A DNA stretch of 37,642 nucleotides, taken from positions 1 through 37,642 of the forward strand of contig CAUDNR010004539.1 in the NCBI GenBank assembly GCA_958430865.1, written 5' to 3'. Positions 1 through 12,560 of this stretch are shown piece by piece. The position numbers and the translations under genes were made by a program. Source of the stretch: Entrophospora sp. SA101 (taxonomy: Eukaryota > Glomeromycota > Glomeromycetes > Entrophosporales > Entrophosporaceae). The notes under the pieces are model-generated. The model was not told the DNA's origin. It worked only from the letters and a program-made list of their open reading frames with translations, and searched no databases. Every line of letters begins with the position of its first letter. The stretch's first letter is position 1.

Positions 1-245
1 TGTATCACCATTAAAGGTCACATGATATAAAATTTTATTGCATTTTTGAGCATAACTTACAATTTCTGAGTTTTGATGATTTTTCCCAAAATTGGCCACG
101 AGGCGCAGCAAGTTGCGGGACTAGGTGACTTGCACCATATTTATTTAGTACTTGACAATTTTCAAAAATCATGTGACTGTAAAATTTTTATTGCATTTTT
201 TGATTGGAAATTTTTTCTCAAAATTATAGAAAGTGTTGATCCTAT

Positions 246-373
246 TACAGTCTAAGCTCTCTATACCAAACCCCCTGTCCCTATATGTAATTTTTTCGCT
301 TTTGTTCGTTATAGAGAGAATTAATTATAAAAAATTGAATCTGGGACAAAAGGGAAGTTCGTTATAAAGAGAC
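246..373. repeat. Degenerate pogo/Tigger-like MITE
   Basis: The left end (CAGTCTAAGCTCTCTATA, then a C-rich run and TGTCCC) and the reverse complement of the right end (AAGTCTCTTTATAACG, then TTCCCTTTTGTCCC) align as an imperfect terminal inverted repeat of about 35 bp. A TA precedes the left CAGT. The CAGT...CTCTATAACGAA style resembles termini of pogo/Tigger elements. No transposase is inside, so this would be a short non-autonomous copy. The right boundary is eroded. Confidence 0.5.
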
Positions 374-475
374 TTATTTATTATCAATATCAAATATTTC
401 AGATAATTCATGAATACAAGCAGGTGAAATGGTTGATATTATGATAAAATACGAATCAGTCTATGGTAGACTTAA

Positions 476-672
476 AATATAAACAATAATATTAATAATA
501 GTAGTAACAATAGTAATAATGACAACAATAATAATATCAATAGTACGATAATAAATGTCGGCGGAATCCGGAAGGACAAAAAGAATTTATTATTGTATTT
601 AACATGGAAGATAGGATTCAGTGCAATAATGATAACGCTGATGTTTTTGATGATTCATGTGGCAATACATTG
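476..672 (+). pseudogene. Asn-rich open fragment with one hydrophobic helix
   Basis: I do not recognise this. An open frame of about 65 codons without a good start begins with an Asn/Ser tract encoded by AAT/AAC repeats. A basic linker (RKDKKN) and one hydrophobic stretch (LTWKIGFSAIMITLMFLMIH) follow, then TGA. An overlapping frame from 604 gives a 37-codon ORF with ordinary-looking composition (EDRIQCNNDNADVFDDSCGN). Two overlapping plausible frames suggest a frameshifted remnant of an Asn-rich membrane protein, but low-complexity DNA alone could produce this. Confidence 0.2.
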
Positions 673-842
673 ACACCTGATTCATCGCCTAGAAACAATT
701 TCAGATTGTTCATTTAAATCATTGTCTTTTATCAACAATTATAACAATGACAGTTCTTACTGAAGACAATAATATTAATATTAATCTCTCTGGTGAATAA
801 ATAAATGTATTCGCAGAATACTTTTATGTTTCAACAATATGA

Positions 843-848
843 TTTATT
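843..848 (-). terminator. Poly(A) signal of HIR3
   Basis: AATAAA on the minus strand lies about 53 bases beyond the HIR3 stop codon, in an AT-rich 3' flank. It is the canonical hexamer at a normal distance. No transcript end was observed. Confidence 0.45.
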
Positions 849-900
849 CATTATTTTATTATTGTACCATTATAAAAATATAATATAATCAAAATAAAAT

Positions 901-3900
901 TTATTCTGATGATGGTTCACCAAAACCAATGTTTATTGGTGAGTCATCATTTTCTTGTGATATTAATGCTGATACCGACATCATATTCGATTGTTCATTT
1001 AATTCATTATCAGAGTTTTGTTGTTGCATGCCATCCAACACGGCCTTTTGATGCTCTCTTTCAACGTATTTGAACGCATTTTCCAACTCAACCTTTATTA
1101 TATCTTCTTTTAAAACTATGTTTGAAGCTTTAGCCAATTTTTTTGATATTGTCTCCAAACATTCAACATCAAGAGTAATCCTTGCCAATTCGATAAGAAA
1201 TCGAATGTACTGATGAACATATACAAAATGTCTTCCTGATCTATTTAATGGATATATATTTACTAGTTATTAAGATTATAAAACAATTTCTTTTAAAGAT
1301 TCAATGTAATATATATATTAATATTAATTAACACATATTACCTTTCAAATTCTGGTTTCCATACATTCATCATTGCTTTAGATGTGACTTTCAACTGGAA
1401 AAGATTTTGTAATATCAATTTGGCTTCTTCTGATTTCCGCTCAACATGATAAGTTAACCATGCATGCTAAATAATAAATTGATTGCTGTGATAACATTAT
1501 AAACAACCAAATATATACATAAAGTTAATTGAAATAAAATTTACCCTAAATACAGGTCGATGTTGCCATTTATTTTTGTCCATTTTACGAATATCAGCTA
1601 TTCTTGAAGAAATTAAATTGTATGCATATTGATATTCTGGCCTTTCCATATTAAAACTACCAGGATCTTTATCTGATGGCTTTAAATGTAATGGTGCGCC
1701 TGAATTATCTGACAGCATTTCCTCTACAAAATATGGCTAATCCCATTCATTTTTAAAATAAAATGAGTATATATCATTGTAAATTTTGAAAAATTAACTA
1801 ATTTTTACCTTAATTTTACTGGTTATCATAAATTTTGCCAATGTAGATGTTAACTTATATTCCGTATCTACTAGTCTTTCTTGTCCAATTATTCCTGATT
1901 TTTCCGGAGTTCTATCAACTGCTAATTTATATAAACATAGTACCGACTTTGCAATTTTTATGTAACATTATTATTTTTCAAAGAGGAAAAACATATTGAA
2001 TAACTATGCGTTAAAAAAATAATACCTCTGCTGATTTTCCTAGCTTTTGATAACACTTTCCAAGCATGTATGGCAATCTCCAATCTTCTTCATATATTAT
2101 TGAATTGCCGTTGCTTTCATTTACCTTTAACTTTTTAAACAGTAGTTTTTCCGATTCTAATGCTCTACCAAAACAATGTGCTGCAAATGCATATAAATCA
2201 TTGGGATTAGGTTTACGCCAGATGTCAGAATGATCCGGATTCAATTTGAAGGCTTCCATTGACATAGGTTCAGTTGTCATTGAATAAACAAGATATCCAA
2301 ATTCTCGCCAGAAATTAATTTCTTCGGTTGGTGAAGTAGGTGCATGATGATTCGGAAACCAAGTTAAAATTTTAGCAGATCTTACAAAACAAAGAAAAGA
2401 TTTCTGAAAATATATATATAAAAATTAAAAAAAATTCTTTGATGTTTTCCAATCATAGTCAAAGCAAAAAAAAATATAGTGATACCTTTTGAAATTCTGT
2501 AATTTTTGCATGACTATTAACAATTTCAATAGCATTCCACGTTAAAGATTCATCAGCCAAACTAGCATAACAGGAGCCGAGGGCATACCAAGTTGAATAT
2601 CTTAATGGGCAGATGTAATAATCTAACTAATAAATTAATAAATATGATTATTTATTAATATTTAAGCAAGCACTTGAAAGATATTAAGAAAAAGTCATAT
2701 GATTTCTATTTTCTTACTGTGAATTGTTCTATTGCCTTTTCCAATAATTCAATCGCTTTATATTGATTTGATTTTGATGAACGACTTTTGAATTGATGGT
2801 GTAAGATTTTGCCACGAAAATAATAAAGATCTGAAATATCTTTTAAAAGCATGTATTAAGTTAAATAATCAAATACTTAAAAAAATCAAAGGTATAAGAT
2901 AAATAAAAATAAAGTCTACCATTCTCCTCATCACAAGAAATTGCAGCGAGATCATTAATATAATGATCATGCTCTTGATACTGAACAGCTTCATAAAAAC
3001 AGATTTCATCTTCTAAGTAATGTTGTGTTCTATAGCTACATTTTTTTAATTCTATAAAAATTTCTTTTTTAGTAATCATAAATTATTAATAAATATATAT
3101 TTATTATCACTATAATTACACCTACTTTCATCTGTTGGTGGTTCCACTATAGAAGCCATAGCGTCTAAAAACTCTTTGATATCGTTTTTGAACACCCAGG
3201 TTTTTGATGATTTTTCACTTATAAAATTTCTTACTCTTCTATAAATTAATTTTGCAGTTTCAAAATCCAATTCAATTGCTGGCACGTCATGATCCCATGG
3301 CAATTCTGCATCAATCTAAAAAAAATCAAATTTTAATCATAATAGGAAAAACAATAAACAATATATATATATTTCAACATACAGTTAATGAAACTCCATA
3401 TAAACAGTGACAACATTGGTATTCATGTTGAAGGTTTTCGGATGCATCCAATTCAGCAAATGTGTTGAGGCAAAATTTTAAAAATGAACCTGTTTACATA
3501 AAATTTGAGATAAATTGATTAAATATTTAATAAACAGATATAAACAATTATACAAAAATCTATAACTTAAAACATTACCATTATCTGAACAACAAATCCT
3601 TCGAGCGCCTAATTGATCATGAACAGTTGCAAGAAATTCAGCAAAATCATCATTCTCCACATATGAAGGAGCTCCACGTAATATATAATAAAATAATATC
3701 CAAACACGAATACAAAGGACATTAAGTGGTTCACTAATATCATATTCAGCAGTAGAAAGTTCTTGCTTCCGAGGGAAAAGGATTAATAAACTTATGTGAT
3801 ATAAAACCCGAAAATTTTCAATAAATTGTTGTAGTAAATTCTCTGATAAGTTTGCTATTCAAAATCAAAATCAAGATCAAAATCAAAACCAAAATAATAA

Positions 3901-6900
3901 TAATAATAAATAAACTGTAATAATGATTGTAATTTTTTTAAAGAAGCAAACCTATAGATTGACCATCCTTTATGGCATTAGTAACTTTCGAAAGTGCTTC
4001 ATTAATCTATCATAAAACCAATTAATATTAATGTTAATATTACCAGCATTGATAAATATTATACAAGAATTTCTTAACTGAATGTATGGTAGTCCAAAAT
4101 TGAACAACCAAATCTTCATCAATATTATCCGAAACACAATTCAACAAAAAGTTTACTGAGTCTATAAAGTGTAATATTGTACGTGACCAATTGTCTTGTG
4201 GTAAATCTTTTTGAGATTCTAACAAGTCAATTTTATTATTTATGGTTGTGTTATTTATATATGGATCAAATGAACTTAAAAGAAATATTAGATTTAATAC
4301 TTAATTTTATAAGAAATAAAATCGTTTTTTTGAAAATATTTCATATTACCTATTTGTCAATAAAATATCATTAATTTCGGTAAGCAAAGTAAGTTCTTTA
4401 AAAGAAGACATTGCCCTTTCTGGATTTTTTAAAAATAAAGACATTTTGCCTTTGCACCACCAATATCTAATGCAATTAATAATAATTTAGCATTATAATT
4501 AAGAATAAAAGATATTCAAGTAATCTTATGCATTATATTACCTTGTAAGTAATTGATGTGACCATTCCTTCCATTTTTTGTAATGACATTGTAGTTTTCC
4601 AACATCGCCAATAGATTTTTCTATCTTTGCTTCTAAATCAAGTAAATAACTGGAGAAATTCCAGTTTGAAGAAATGAGGGACCATTCACAATCTTCTATT
4701 ACTAATTGCCATTCCTAAAGTAAAAAACATAGATTTATATCTGTTATTAATGTCCTTAGGACGCAATATATATTTTAAATCTTAACTAAATCTTACTAAA
4801 GATGTTTTTAAAGAAATGCTAGAAGTAGCTTGATTATCATCTTCGTTTATATATTCTCCTGATCTAGATATGTGAGAATCAATAGCAAATTCAAAAAAAG
4901 CCAATAAAATCTAATGCATGCATGTGTGTGTACATATGCGTTAACAAATATATTTTTTGAAAAGTTTAATGTATTTTTATTGATTGCTTCTTTTTTATTT
5001 ATATAAATATACCTCTGAAAGTTGCTTCCTTTTTTGGAAAGGGGATGTTTCACTTTCATCCATCATTATTGCTGCATTTCCATCGTCACCATTCCATGCA
5101 GAACAGGTATTTGATAACATATCTATAAACTGTTCATATATTCTGTTAATAATATCTCTTACAATGTCTTTTAACCCTTCTGGCCAACGACACAGCCAGA
5201 GAGTTTTCTTTTTTATTTCTTGATCTGAATCTTCTGAATCTACAAACTTTCCAAATAGGTACATAAGATAGGAACACAAATAATCTATTATCCCCACATT
5301 TTTCTCATTCATTTTTTCGACAAATTGTTTTACCATTTCTCCAACTTGAGTTTCATCAAAATATGGATCAGGGGGAGGTGGGTTTGTATGAGGAATAAAC
5401 ATGTACAAACTAGAGTCAGAAGATAATTTTGATCTTTTATACAATATAAATATCTTAATTAATAAGCCGATAATAATTCAAAAAAAAGCATCATAATGTA
5501 AATATACCTTGGGTTATTTTTAGCCTCTTTAATTATCGCTTCATGATCTTCGATGGATACGTGGTTCATCCATAGCTTGTCGAAGAATAATAAGAATCTA
5601 TCAACTTCTTCGGATGGATGTTTATTTCTAATAGAATATTCAGGATTAATTTTCTTAATAATTGACTCTATTTTGTTTGTAAATTCTTCTGTTTCTTCAT
5701 CTCGTTTACGATTAAACGAATCGATTTGTTCATTTTGTTTAGTACGAGCTCTTCTGTTAAGTCTTCATTTTAATAAATTGTTATTAGAATGGTAAAATTA
5801 TTATTTGTATATAATAATTTTTGTTTAGAATATTACATACCCATACCTTGCAACCTTTGATTTTCCACAGGTATAATCAGTATTTGTTGTTGTATCCTTT
5901 CTTTTGCGTTTTTGACAAGCACCATTAATATCATTGTCTATAAAAGTTTTTTCTTGATAATTTTTTAAATCTATATAAATATGAGGACTCGAAGCAGGAA
6001 AATTGGAATCATCACTTTTATGACATTTTCTAAATATTTAATTTAATAATTTTAAAAAATGAATTATATAATGATATAAAAAAATTTTTTAAAAATAACA
6101 AGTTACTCTGTAGCTATTTTATCGCAAATTCTTATTAAAAGTTCTCCAAGATCATTCCATGTATAAGTGTTTAAAACAAAACACAATGAATTCATCGGAG
6201 TATGACTAATGTAACCTAGGAAATAAATATATTAAAATAAAGACAATGTGTATATATATTATTATTATTATACTAACTCATCGTTCTAATATGTCTTTGT
6301 ATATATTTGAAATTTATAGGTTTTTTTATAGGAGGAGCAATTTCATAATAATTTCTAATAAATATGATCAGTTAATAAAATTGTTTGAAAGAAAATTTAT
6401 GTATGATAATTCTAAATTTTAAATAAAATTTTTTTACTGTGGTAAAATAAGTTTAACCCAGGTATCATTTAAAAGTTGGTATCTTAATTGGTTTAGAAAT
6501 CCATTTTCAGGATCAAGAGTTATGCCTTTATCAACTATATTTAGGCATCTTTCAAAAGATCCTGTATCATATAATAGCTATAAAATTTAAAGATATTATA
6601 AGTGTAGATAGATAAACTGGACAAACATGTATACCTATATGTATATATTGAACATACCTTAGATAGATTTTCTAAAGCTTCCTTACGATTTGGAGAAAGA
6701 AATGTATATTTCAATGGCTTGTCTATTGAATTATCAAAAATATTTAAATCTTCAAGTGCATTTATAAATGCATTTTCTGCTAATGGGAGATCGTTGACTT
6801 CATCAGAAATAGCAAGATTTCCAATCTTGAGCCATATACTCTGATCAGTTGAATCAATCTCCAATGCCTATATTATATAAATATATATATTTAATGGAAT

Positions 6901-7502
6901 AATACAACTCAATTATCTTTTAATATGGTATGGAAATTTTACCTTTTGAAAATATTCAATTGCGTCTTGAGCAGAAATTTTTGATTTATTATGAAGATAT
7001 TCATGATCTAAATTTTCAGCATAATTTTTTAATGCACAAAATTTTAATCTAGTGATTCTTTGTGATAATGATGTTCTGTTGTCTGATTCCTAAAGAAAAA
7101 TTTTAAATTAATCGGTTGTTTGGATGAATAAATTAGTTTTTATATATTATTTACCTGAAATAAGGAATCCTGCATTAAGTCGTGCTTTAAGAGTTTATGA
7201 TATAGTTGTCTTGCTTTTTGAAGATCGCTTCGTAAAGCTAAATTATAGAGTGTCTCGCATTCTCGTAACTGATATGCAAACACTTGAAATTAGTAAAATA
7301 AATAAATATTTTTAAAAAATAATAATGATGATAATTAATTTACTGGAGCATCAAATGGATCTTTGGGTTTTTCAACTTCTGCGAGTTTATTGTTATCATT
7401 TATAGCAGTAAATTGTATCACCTATTTTGAATGAGAGATTTAATATAGTATATTCGACTTTGCAAACATCAATAAACTTTTAAATTGGATACATACAACC
7501 AT
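901..7502 (-). CDS. HIR3: HIR complex subunit Hir3 / CABIN1 homologue
   Basis: Nuclear scaffold subunit of the HIR/HIRA histone H3-H4 chaperone, which deposits histones outside replication and represses histone genes. Exons (minus strand): 7502-7497, 7421-7344, 7268-7155, 7089-6943, 6867-6658, 6577-6438, 6354-6278, 6215-6107, 6029-5847, 5753-5508, 5433-5013, 4910-4797, 4714-4542, 4466-4350, 4274-4079, 4006-3952, 3854-3579, 3489-3383, 3315-3126, 3051-2920, 2830-2718, 2626-2486, 2403-2026, 1946-1809, 1736-1545, 1466-1342, 1240-901. The sum is 4,518 nt (1,505 aa), and every phase closes. Family marks are an N-terminal TPR-like block (IDSTDQSIWLKIGNLA), a Cys-rich core (LGARRICCSDNG, QCCHCLYG), RYSTWYALGSCYA, IADIRKMDKNKWQHRP and SGRHFVYVHQYIRF. 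A basic KRKRK stretch in exon 9 could be an NLS. The first exon encodes only Met-Val. Exon 11 could instead start at 5409, still in frame. The length is toward the short end for CABIN1-type proteins. It appears intact. Confidence 0.93.
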
Positions 7503-9047
7503 TTTCTTTTGTTAGTTTTGAGAGGGAAAGATGCAAGAAAAAATTTTTTTAATGGGAAAAAAGGTATAATTATTATTTTATATTATAATTGTGAAAATAA
7601 TAGAACAACTAACAAATTAATCGTGTGCGTGATCAGGAGATCTGCAAGTTAATTGTAAATAATCTAAATTCTTTAACCCAAATTTTAATAAAATAGAATC
7701 TAAATCTTGAAGCTTTAAGTTGGAGTAAAAAAGAAATGGCTATCGATGCTGTCAGCATTTATTATTAGTAATGGAAATAGGCTCAGATACATGGAAATTA
7801 ATGGTTCCCCAATTGATAAGGATTAGTTGATTGAACTCATTAAATCAATCAGACAAATTAAAAAGTACCATTTTTTTTTAATAAAGAATAAGTACCGCAA
7901 CTAAAGTATCGGCTAGGATGTTGTGAGCCCATCAAGGCTCACTGAACCTGTGCTACATAGAAAATGGACAATCTTGGCCATATTAAGGACTTCATTTCTT
8001 TTTTTCATTTTCTAAAGAGGGAGGTTCCTTGATTCCATGTTCTGATACTTGACGTTTTTATAATGTAGAAGCCAATATATCAGCATATTATTTATTATTT
8101 TCCAAGGCCTTGGACTTTCCTTCGTCGTAATTTGATATATAGATAATTTAAAAGTTTCAAACTCATTAATTAAACCTCTTTCTTTGTACCTTCTTGTGTT
8201 TTATAGTTTTATGCCCAGACACACCTTCCATAACTACTAGCTTATCATCACCATATTTTGATATTTTTGTTCTTTTTGTTCATTAATAAATTTAAATTTC
8301 TTTTTCATAGAAATTCAAAATTACAATATAGTTAGTTATTTCAGTCAATTCACCAATTTCATAATTGACTCTTTAAATCTTTTGTGTTATTATTACTTAC
8401 TTAACTTTCTTTTATTTGCTGTATATCTGAGAGTTGTACACTAAATCAGATCTCCCCTATTTGGAAAAATTTAATAGTTCCACATTATTTTCTATATATT
8501 CCATCTTTCTCACTTTCACCCATTTTTTTCCTTTATTGTTTTTTGAATGGACCGAGTTAAATATTAATATTAAATCAAAACCAACTGAAATTTTGGATCA
8601 GTTTTGAGTTTGACCTGAATGTTTTAAAGGCAAACCCAAGACTGACCCAAAATTTTTGAGTTGGTTTCGAGTCTGATATTATATTTTGCACTAAGAAAGC
8701 AAGTCCTAACAAATTCGCATATGAAAATTTATATTTCTGCTAATCTTTCAATTAAAAGAATTTTATTTTATTTGCTCATTTTATTAATTAAAATAAAAAG
8801 TGAAATAGTTATGATTACTGTACATGTGTTGTTGGGGCAGTTGATTATCAAAATTAAATAACATCCATCAATAATAAAATTTTAATATATGCCAATAAAT
8901 ATATATGTGCACACAATTTTTAAATCAATAACTCATTTTATGTTTAAATAATCATTATCCTTGTATTAAGAAGCTCATTATAGTAAAAAATTTTTTTTGT
9001 GATTTCTATTCAACATCACTTAATTAAAAAATTATTTTTACAGATTG
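7503..9047. other. Gene-free region upstream of HIR3
   Basis: This stretch should contain the HIR3 promoter. I see no convincing TATA box or protein-coding exon. A perfect 7-bp hairpin (GTGAGCC, loop CATCAA, GGCTCAC) sits at 7923-7942. At 8560-8690 there is text of the kind GTTTTGAGTTTGACCTGAA that resembles the repeats at 9048-9178, so an old repeat probably covers part of it. The open frames here are short and have random composition. Confidence 0.5.
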
Positions 9048-9178
9048 AGTGGGTTTGGATTGAAGTTTTTTTGTGTACAAATCAGGTTCAGGTTGAGATT
9101 TTATAATTTTTTTGTATACAAGTTGGATTCGAGTTGAGATTTTTATAATTTTTTTAATGGCAGGTTGGATTTCAGTGG
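9048..9178. repeat. Imperfect ~40-bp tandem repeats, about three units
   Basis: Units of the type GGTTGGATT..GAG, then TTTTATAATTTTTTT and GTATACA, recur about every 40 bp (around 9050, 9084 and 9121, with a partial copy at 9162). The units have drifted and encode nothing. Confidence 0.55.
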
Positions 9179-9479
9179 AACACTAGTATACATTCAATTA
9201 TGGTGACCTATGCAAGCCTCTAATAGAAGCATCAGATTTTTGGGATAAATTTTGCTGATCAATATTAGTGACAGCTAAGAAATTTTATCAGTTTAGCCTG
9301 CTAATGAATTTTTAAATGGCTTAGGTGGCTAAATTAATTAGATGATAAAAAAAATATCTCTTAATGTTCATTTTTACATCTGGGATTACTTAGAATGTCA
9401 AAAAAAAAATATACAATATTCATAGCAGGATAAAAGATAATAATAGAGAAAGCAATCTTTGATATTTGGTGTTAATATC

Positions 9480-9665
9480 CAATTGAACCTTTGAGGCAAT
9501 GTTGTGCAATTGGAGCATTGTTCAGAATGTTCCAATGTGGTTCCAATATGGATCTTCAATTGATATTGACCAATAAAATTCATGCGTGTGACACTGTAAT
9601 TGAATTCCATTGGTTAACTTCATTGGAACCACATTTAGAATGCTCCAATGAAAATTTATTGGAAC
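9480..9665. repeat. Inverted repeat with ATTGGAACC arms (MITE-like)
   Basis: The segment near 9513-9547 (GGAGCATT..AGAATG, then GTGGTTCCAAT) is matched in reverse complement by 9623-9652 (ATTGGAACCACATTT, AGAATGCTCCAATG). The arms are about 30 bp and separated by about 75-100 bp. Further ATTGGAACC/CCAATTGAACC words flank them. The structure could fold into a long hairpin and is probably a small non-autonomous element. The precise ends and a target duplication are not clear. Confidence 0.55.
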
Positions 9666-10057
9666 CATAAATGGCATAACACTGCTTTGAGGTATAATAG
9701 AGAAGATCGCTATATTAAATTCAAAACATCCCTCTTCTTCAGCTTTTTCTTTAGTAGTTTCATTTGTTGTTTAAATTTTCAATTGGGTTTTTTTACAAAA
9801 TGCACATTGCTTGGTTTTTGGAATTTTTTACTATACATATACTGAAATCAAGGAAGGGGTGATCAGGATTGATTATGTTACTGCAAAATTTGAACACAAG
9901 TTAATTGTGTTCAAACCACTCAGATCCAGTTTCTCAATACTGCTTCTGATAGCAAGTGGATATTTATTATCTAATCAGTCTTGGGGCAAGACCATCAACC
10001 TGATGACTACTATTCAATCTGGTAAACACAAAGCACCTAATCTGACTTTTTCATTAG

Positions 10058-10196
10058 GTTCAAGTAAGGTTGCTTGCCGAAACCTCTTAATGGCTGCTGA
10101 AACTCTGCCAAAACTCTAATAAACAATTAATGTGTAACCTGCTGAAACTCTGCTGATTGATTTCTGGAGAAGTATTGGCAAGCAACCATAGGTTCA
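10058..10196. repeat. Short inverted-repeat element with GGTTGCTTGCC ends
   Basis: GGTTGCTTGCC near 10069-10079 is matched by its exact reverse complement GGCAAGCAACC near 10172-10182, and GGTTCAAG words lie outside both. Inside are two direct copies of GCTGAAACTCTGC about 50 bp apart. It overlaps the end of a 102-codon open frame (9811-10119) that has no recognisable domain, so I treat the element as the better explanation. Confidence 0.45.
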
Positions 10197-10724
10197 AGAG
10201 AATTATCACTATAAGAAATAATAATCCATAAGTTGTGGTTTTTCTCATTTGGTTAACTGATTAATATGGATATATATATTCCCTGAACAGGAGAGCAGTT
10301 TCTAGTTAATTGATTATGAACTAGCAAAGCTAACTCTAAATCTGTTCATCCACTTTCCAAATTGGGTAATAGTACTTTAAAATCTTCAATTAAAATGTAG
10401 TAAAATGTTGCTTATTGTAAAAAAATTTATTTTTCAATCAATGTCATGTGCAACCAATAAAATCCACCCTCTCACTCAGCGCATTTAGAGGTGTTGACTG
10501 TATATAGTTTTTGGGTCCTGCTATTACTTTATTGCAGTTAAAAACGCATTTTGGCAAAAACGTGATCAATATCTTGTTTATTAATTTTTGAATAAATCAA
10601 CACATGTGACTTGACCAGAATTAAAAATAATATTGACAGAGACTCCGAAAATACAAATTGGGAACCGTAAATAAATATTATAATAATAAGGAAAATAATA
10701 ATATTTTCCTAATAATAAATAGGA

Positions 10725-10845
10725 GTTTCCGTAATTAATTTCCGTAATTAATTTCAGTCATCGTAATAGTAAACAATTTCGGCCATCGTAATTCCGTAAT
10801 AGTAAATAATTTCAGCTACTACTACCGTAATTCCGAGATGCTTGG
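10725..10845. repeat. CCGTAAT/ATCGTAATAGTAAA tandem motifs
   Basis: TTCCGTAATTAA occurs twice in a row. It is followed by CATCGTAATAGTAAACAATTTC, CATCGTAATTCCGTAATAG and TACCGTAATTCCG. The units are 12-30 bp and irregular. The same CCGTAAT word forms the palindrome at 11160-11175, so both probably belong to one decayed element about 450 bp long. Confidence 0.5.
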
Positions 10846-11159
10846 ATGTCCATAATTCAGACACAATATTAATGCATAAGATTACAAATGTAAATCAAGT
10901 CTGTGGTTATTTTCAAATTTTTACACCATTCACCTATTTTCTTGCCAAGCTAATAATAATTAACACATGACTCAGTTAAACTGTTGTGATAGACTTTGGC
11001 TTCCTGAACGTTAAGTCATAATTTTTTACCTTTGTTATTGTAGGCCTTTAACTGAAATCACTTCTATTTAAGTGCCTCAATGATGAGACACATTCGACCT
11101 TTGATGCACAAATGCTTTGTGATAAATAATTACGAAATTACTGTTTTTAAACTTTCTTG

Positions 11160-11175
11160 CCGTAATTAATTACGG
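11160..11175. repeat. Perfect 16-bp palindrome
   Basis: CCGTAATTAATTACGG reads the same on both strands. It shares its CCGTAATTAA half with the repeats at 10725-10845 and may be a terminal or subterminal motif of an old element, or a binding site. Confidence 0.5.
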
Positions 11176-12108
11176 AATTATGGTGCCAACTATACGCACG
11201 GATAATAAATCGAGCTGAATTATATATAGCAGAAATAAACAGATTCTTGGTACAGTGCAAATCATCCATACTCAAAAGTTAAAAAATTTGAAATATCCAA
11301 ATGCTACATTGGATTTAAATTTCAATTCATGTAAAAAGCAAAATTTTTAGTTTAAAAGAAACTAGCTGATAAGTTTTGAAGCTTGAATAATGAACAATAA
11401 AACTTAACTTTTTTAAAATGATATAAAAATTTTATGTTTTAGTATTTTAATTTTTTTCACTACGGAAAAACATCTGCTCCTATCCTTGCTTGATACTACA
11501 GAAATGAAAAAAAAACAGAGATCTTTGCCATACATTCATATGACAATTTAGCATTAAAAAACCAGGCACATTTATCAGGATTTATAATAGATTGATTTAT
11601 ATTTCAATTTTTATTTTCCAAAAGGTTTAGGTATAGTCCATAACACAAGAAATTTACAAAAATTAATAAAGAAAAATGCAAAAAAAAAAAACATTGATAT
11701 AATAAAAAAATGATGTGTTGAGACTTTGGTTCGGTGTGCATTTTTAGTTTTTTGTTCAAACGTGTTTGACACACAGTAACCCTGTAAAAAAAAAGTTGAT
11801 CCGTGATTTGAAATTCCATGTTTCTCCAGAAATGTATCATATTCATGGAAAAATCATGGAAAGATTATAGAGTAAAGATGGACTTTGTCACTATTACAAA
11901 TTTTCAGGAATTAAAATTCAAATAACGTACTATTTTTTTATAGGTAAATGTCTTACCCACTGGATAAAATTTGTTCAACAATTGGATAATCGGATAATTG
12001 GCAATTAATAATTGAATATTAATAAAAATAAAGGCAAAATATTTCCACAAGATTTATTGATCCTTGTAGAAAATACTAGAGGTTAAACCAGTTAGCTTTT
12101 AACTGGAA
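11176..12108. other. Gene-free AT-rich stretch
   Basis: No coding signal is visible. A perfect hairpin (CCAGTTA, loop GCTTT, TAACTGG) lies at 12088-12106, next to the first TTCGAATAAAACGAATAA motifs. Open frames here are short and of random composition. Confidence 0.5.
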
Positions 12109-12560
12109 AATTCGAATAAAACGAATAATATAACCGATGGTAATTATAACAGTATACGTATCATCCAAATCCAATTAAAAAAATTTTCTTTATCAGTTCT
12201 AATTTTTCCTTTGTAGTCCTTGTGGTAATGATAACAATAATAGTGGCAGCAAAAGTAATTGATATTTTTTTCCTTGGTCAATTAATAATAATAGTTGTAG
12301 TGATTGGTTTCCCTTCGTAGTAATAATAATAATAATTAAATTTTTTTTTCTACTAGAAAATAGTTTCTATTCGAATAAAAATAATTTTTTTTTTATTCAT
12401 TATAAATTTGAGTATTCAAATTACATTGAATATTTTATTCAAACAAACGAATAACTTGAATAAAACGAATAACGAATAATTCGAATAAAATGAACAAAAT
12501 GAATTAAGATTGAATTGTATGAATAAATAATGAATAAATGAATAATTCGAATTAATATTA
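12109..12560. repeat. Scattered TTCGAATAAA motifs, decayed element
   Basis: Repeated ATTCGAATAAAACGAATAA and AACGAATAATTCGAATAAAATGAA words are concentrated at 12109-12130 and 12365-12560. They match the subterminal motif that fills the better-preserved element at 24078-24756. No matched termini or target duplication remain here, so it is probably an older, eroded relative. Confidence 0.5.

Noticed and set aside
5553..5795. 80-codon plus-strand open frame
   Set aside because: Lies antisense to HIR3 exon 10, whose frame and splice sites are strongly supported.
9811..10119. 102-codon plus-strand open frame
   Set aside because: No recognisable motif, and its 3' third overlaps an inverted-repeat element with internal direct repeats.
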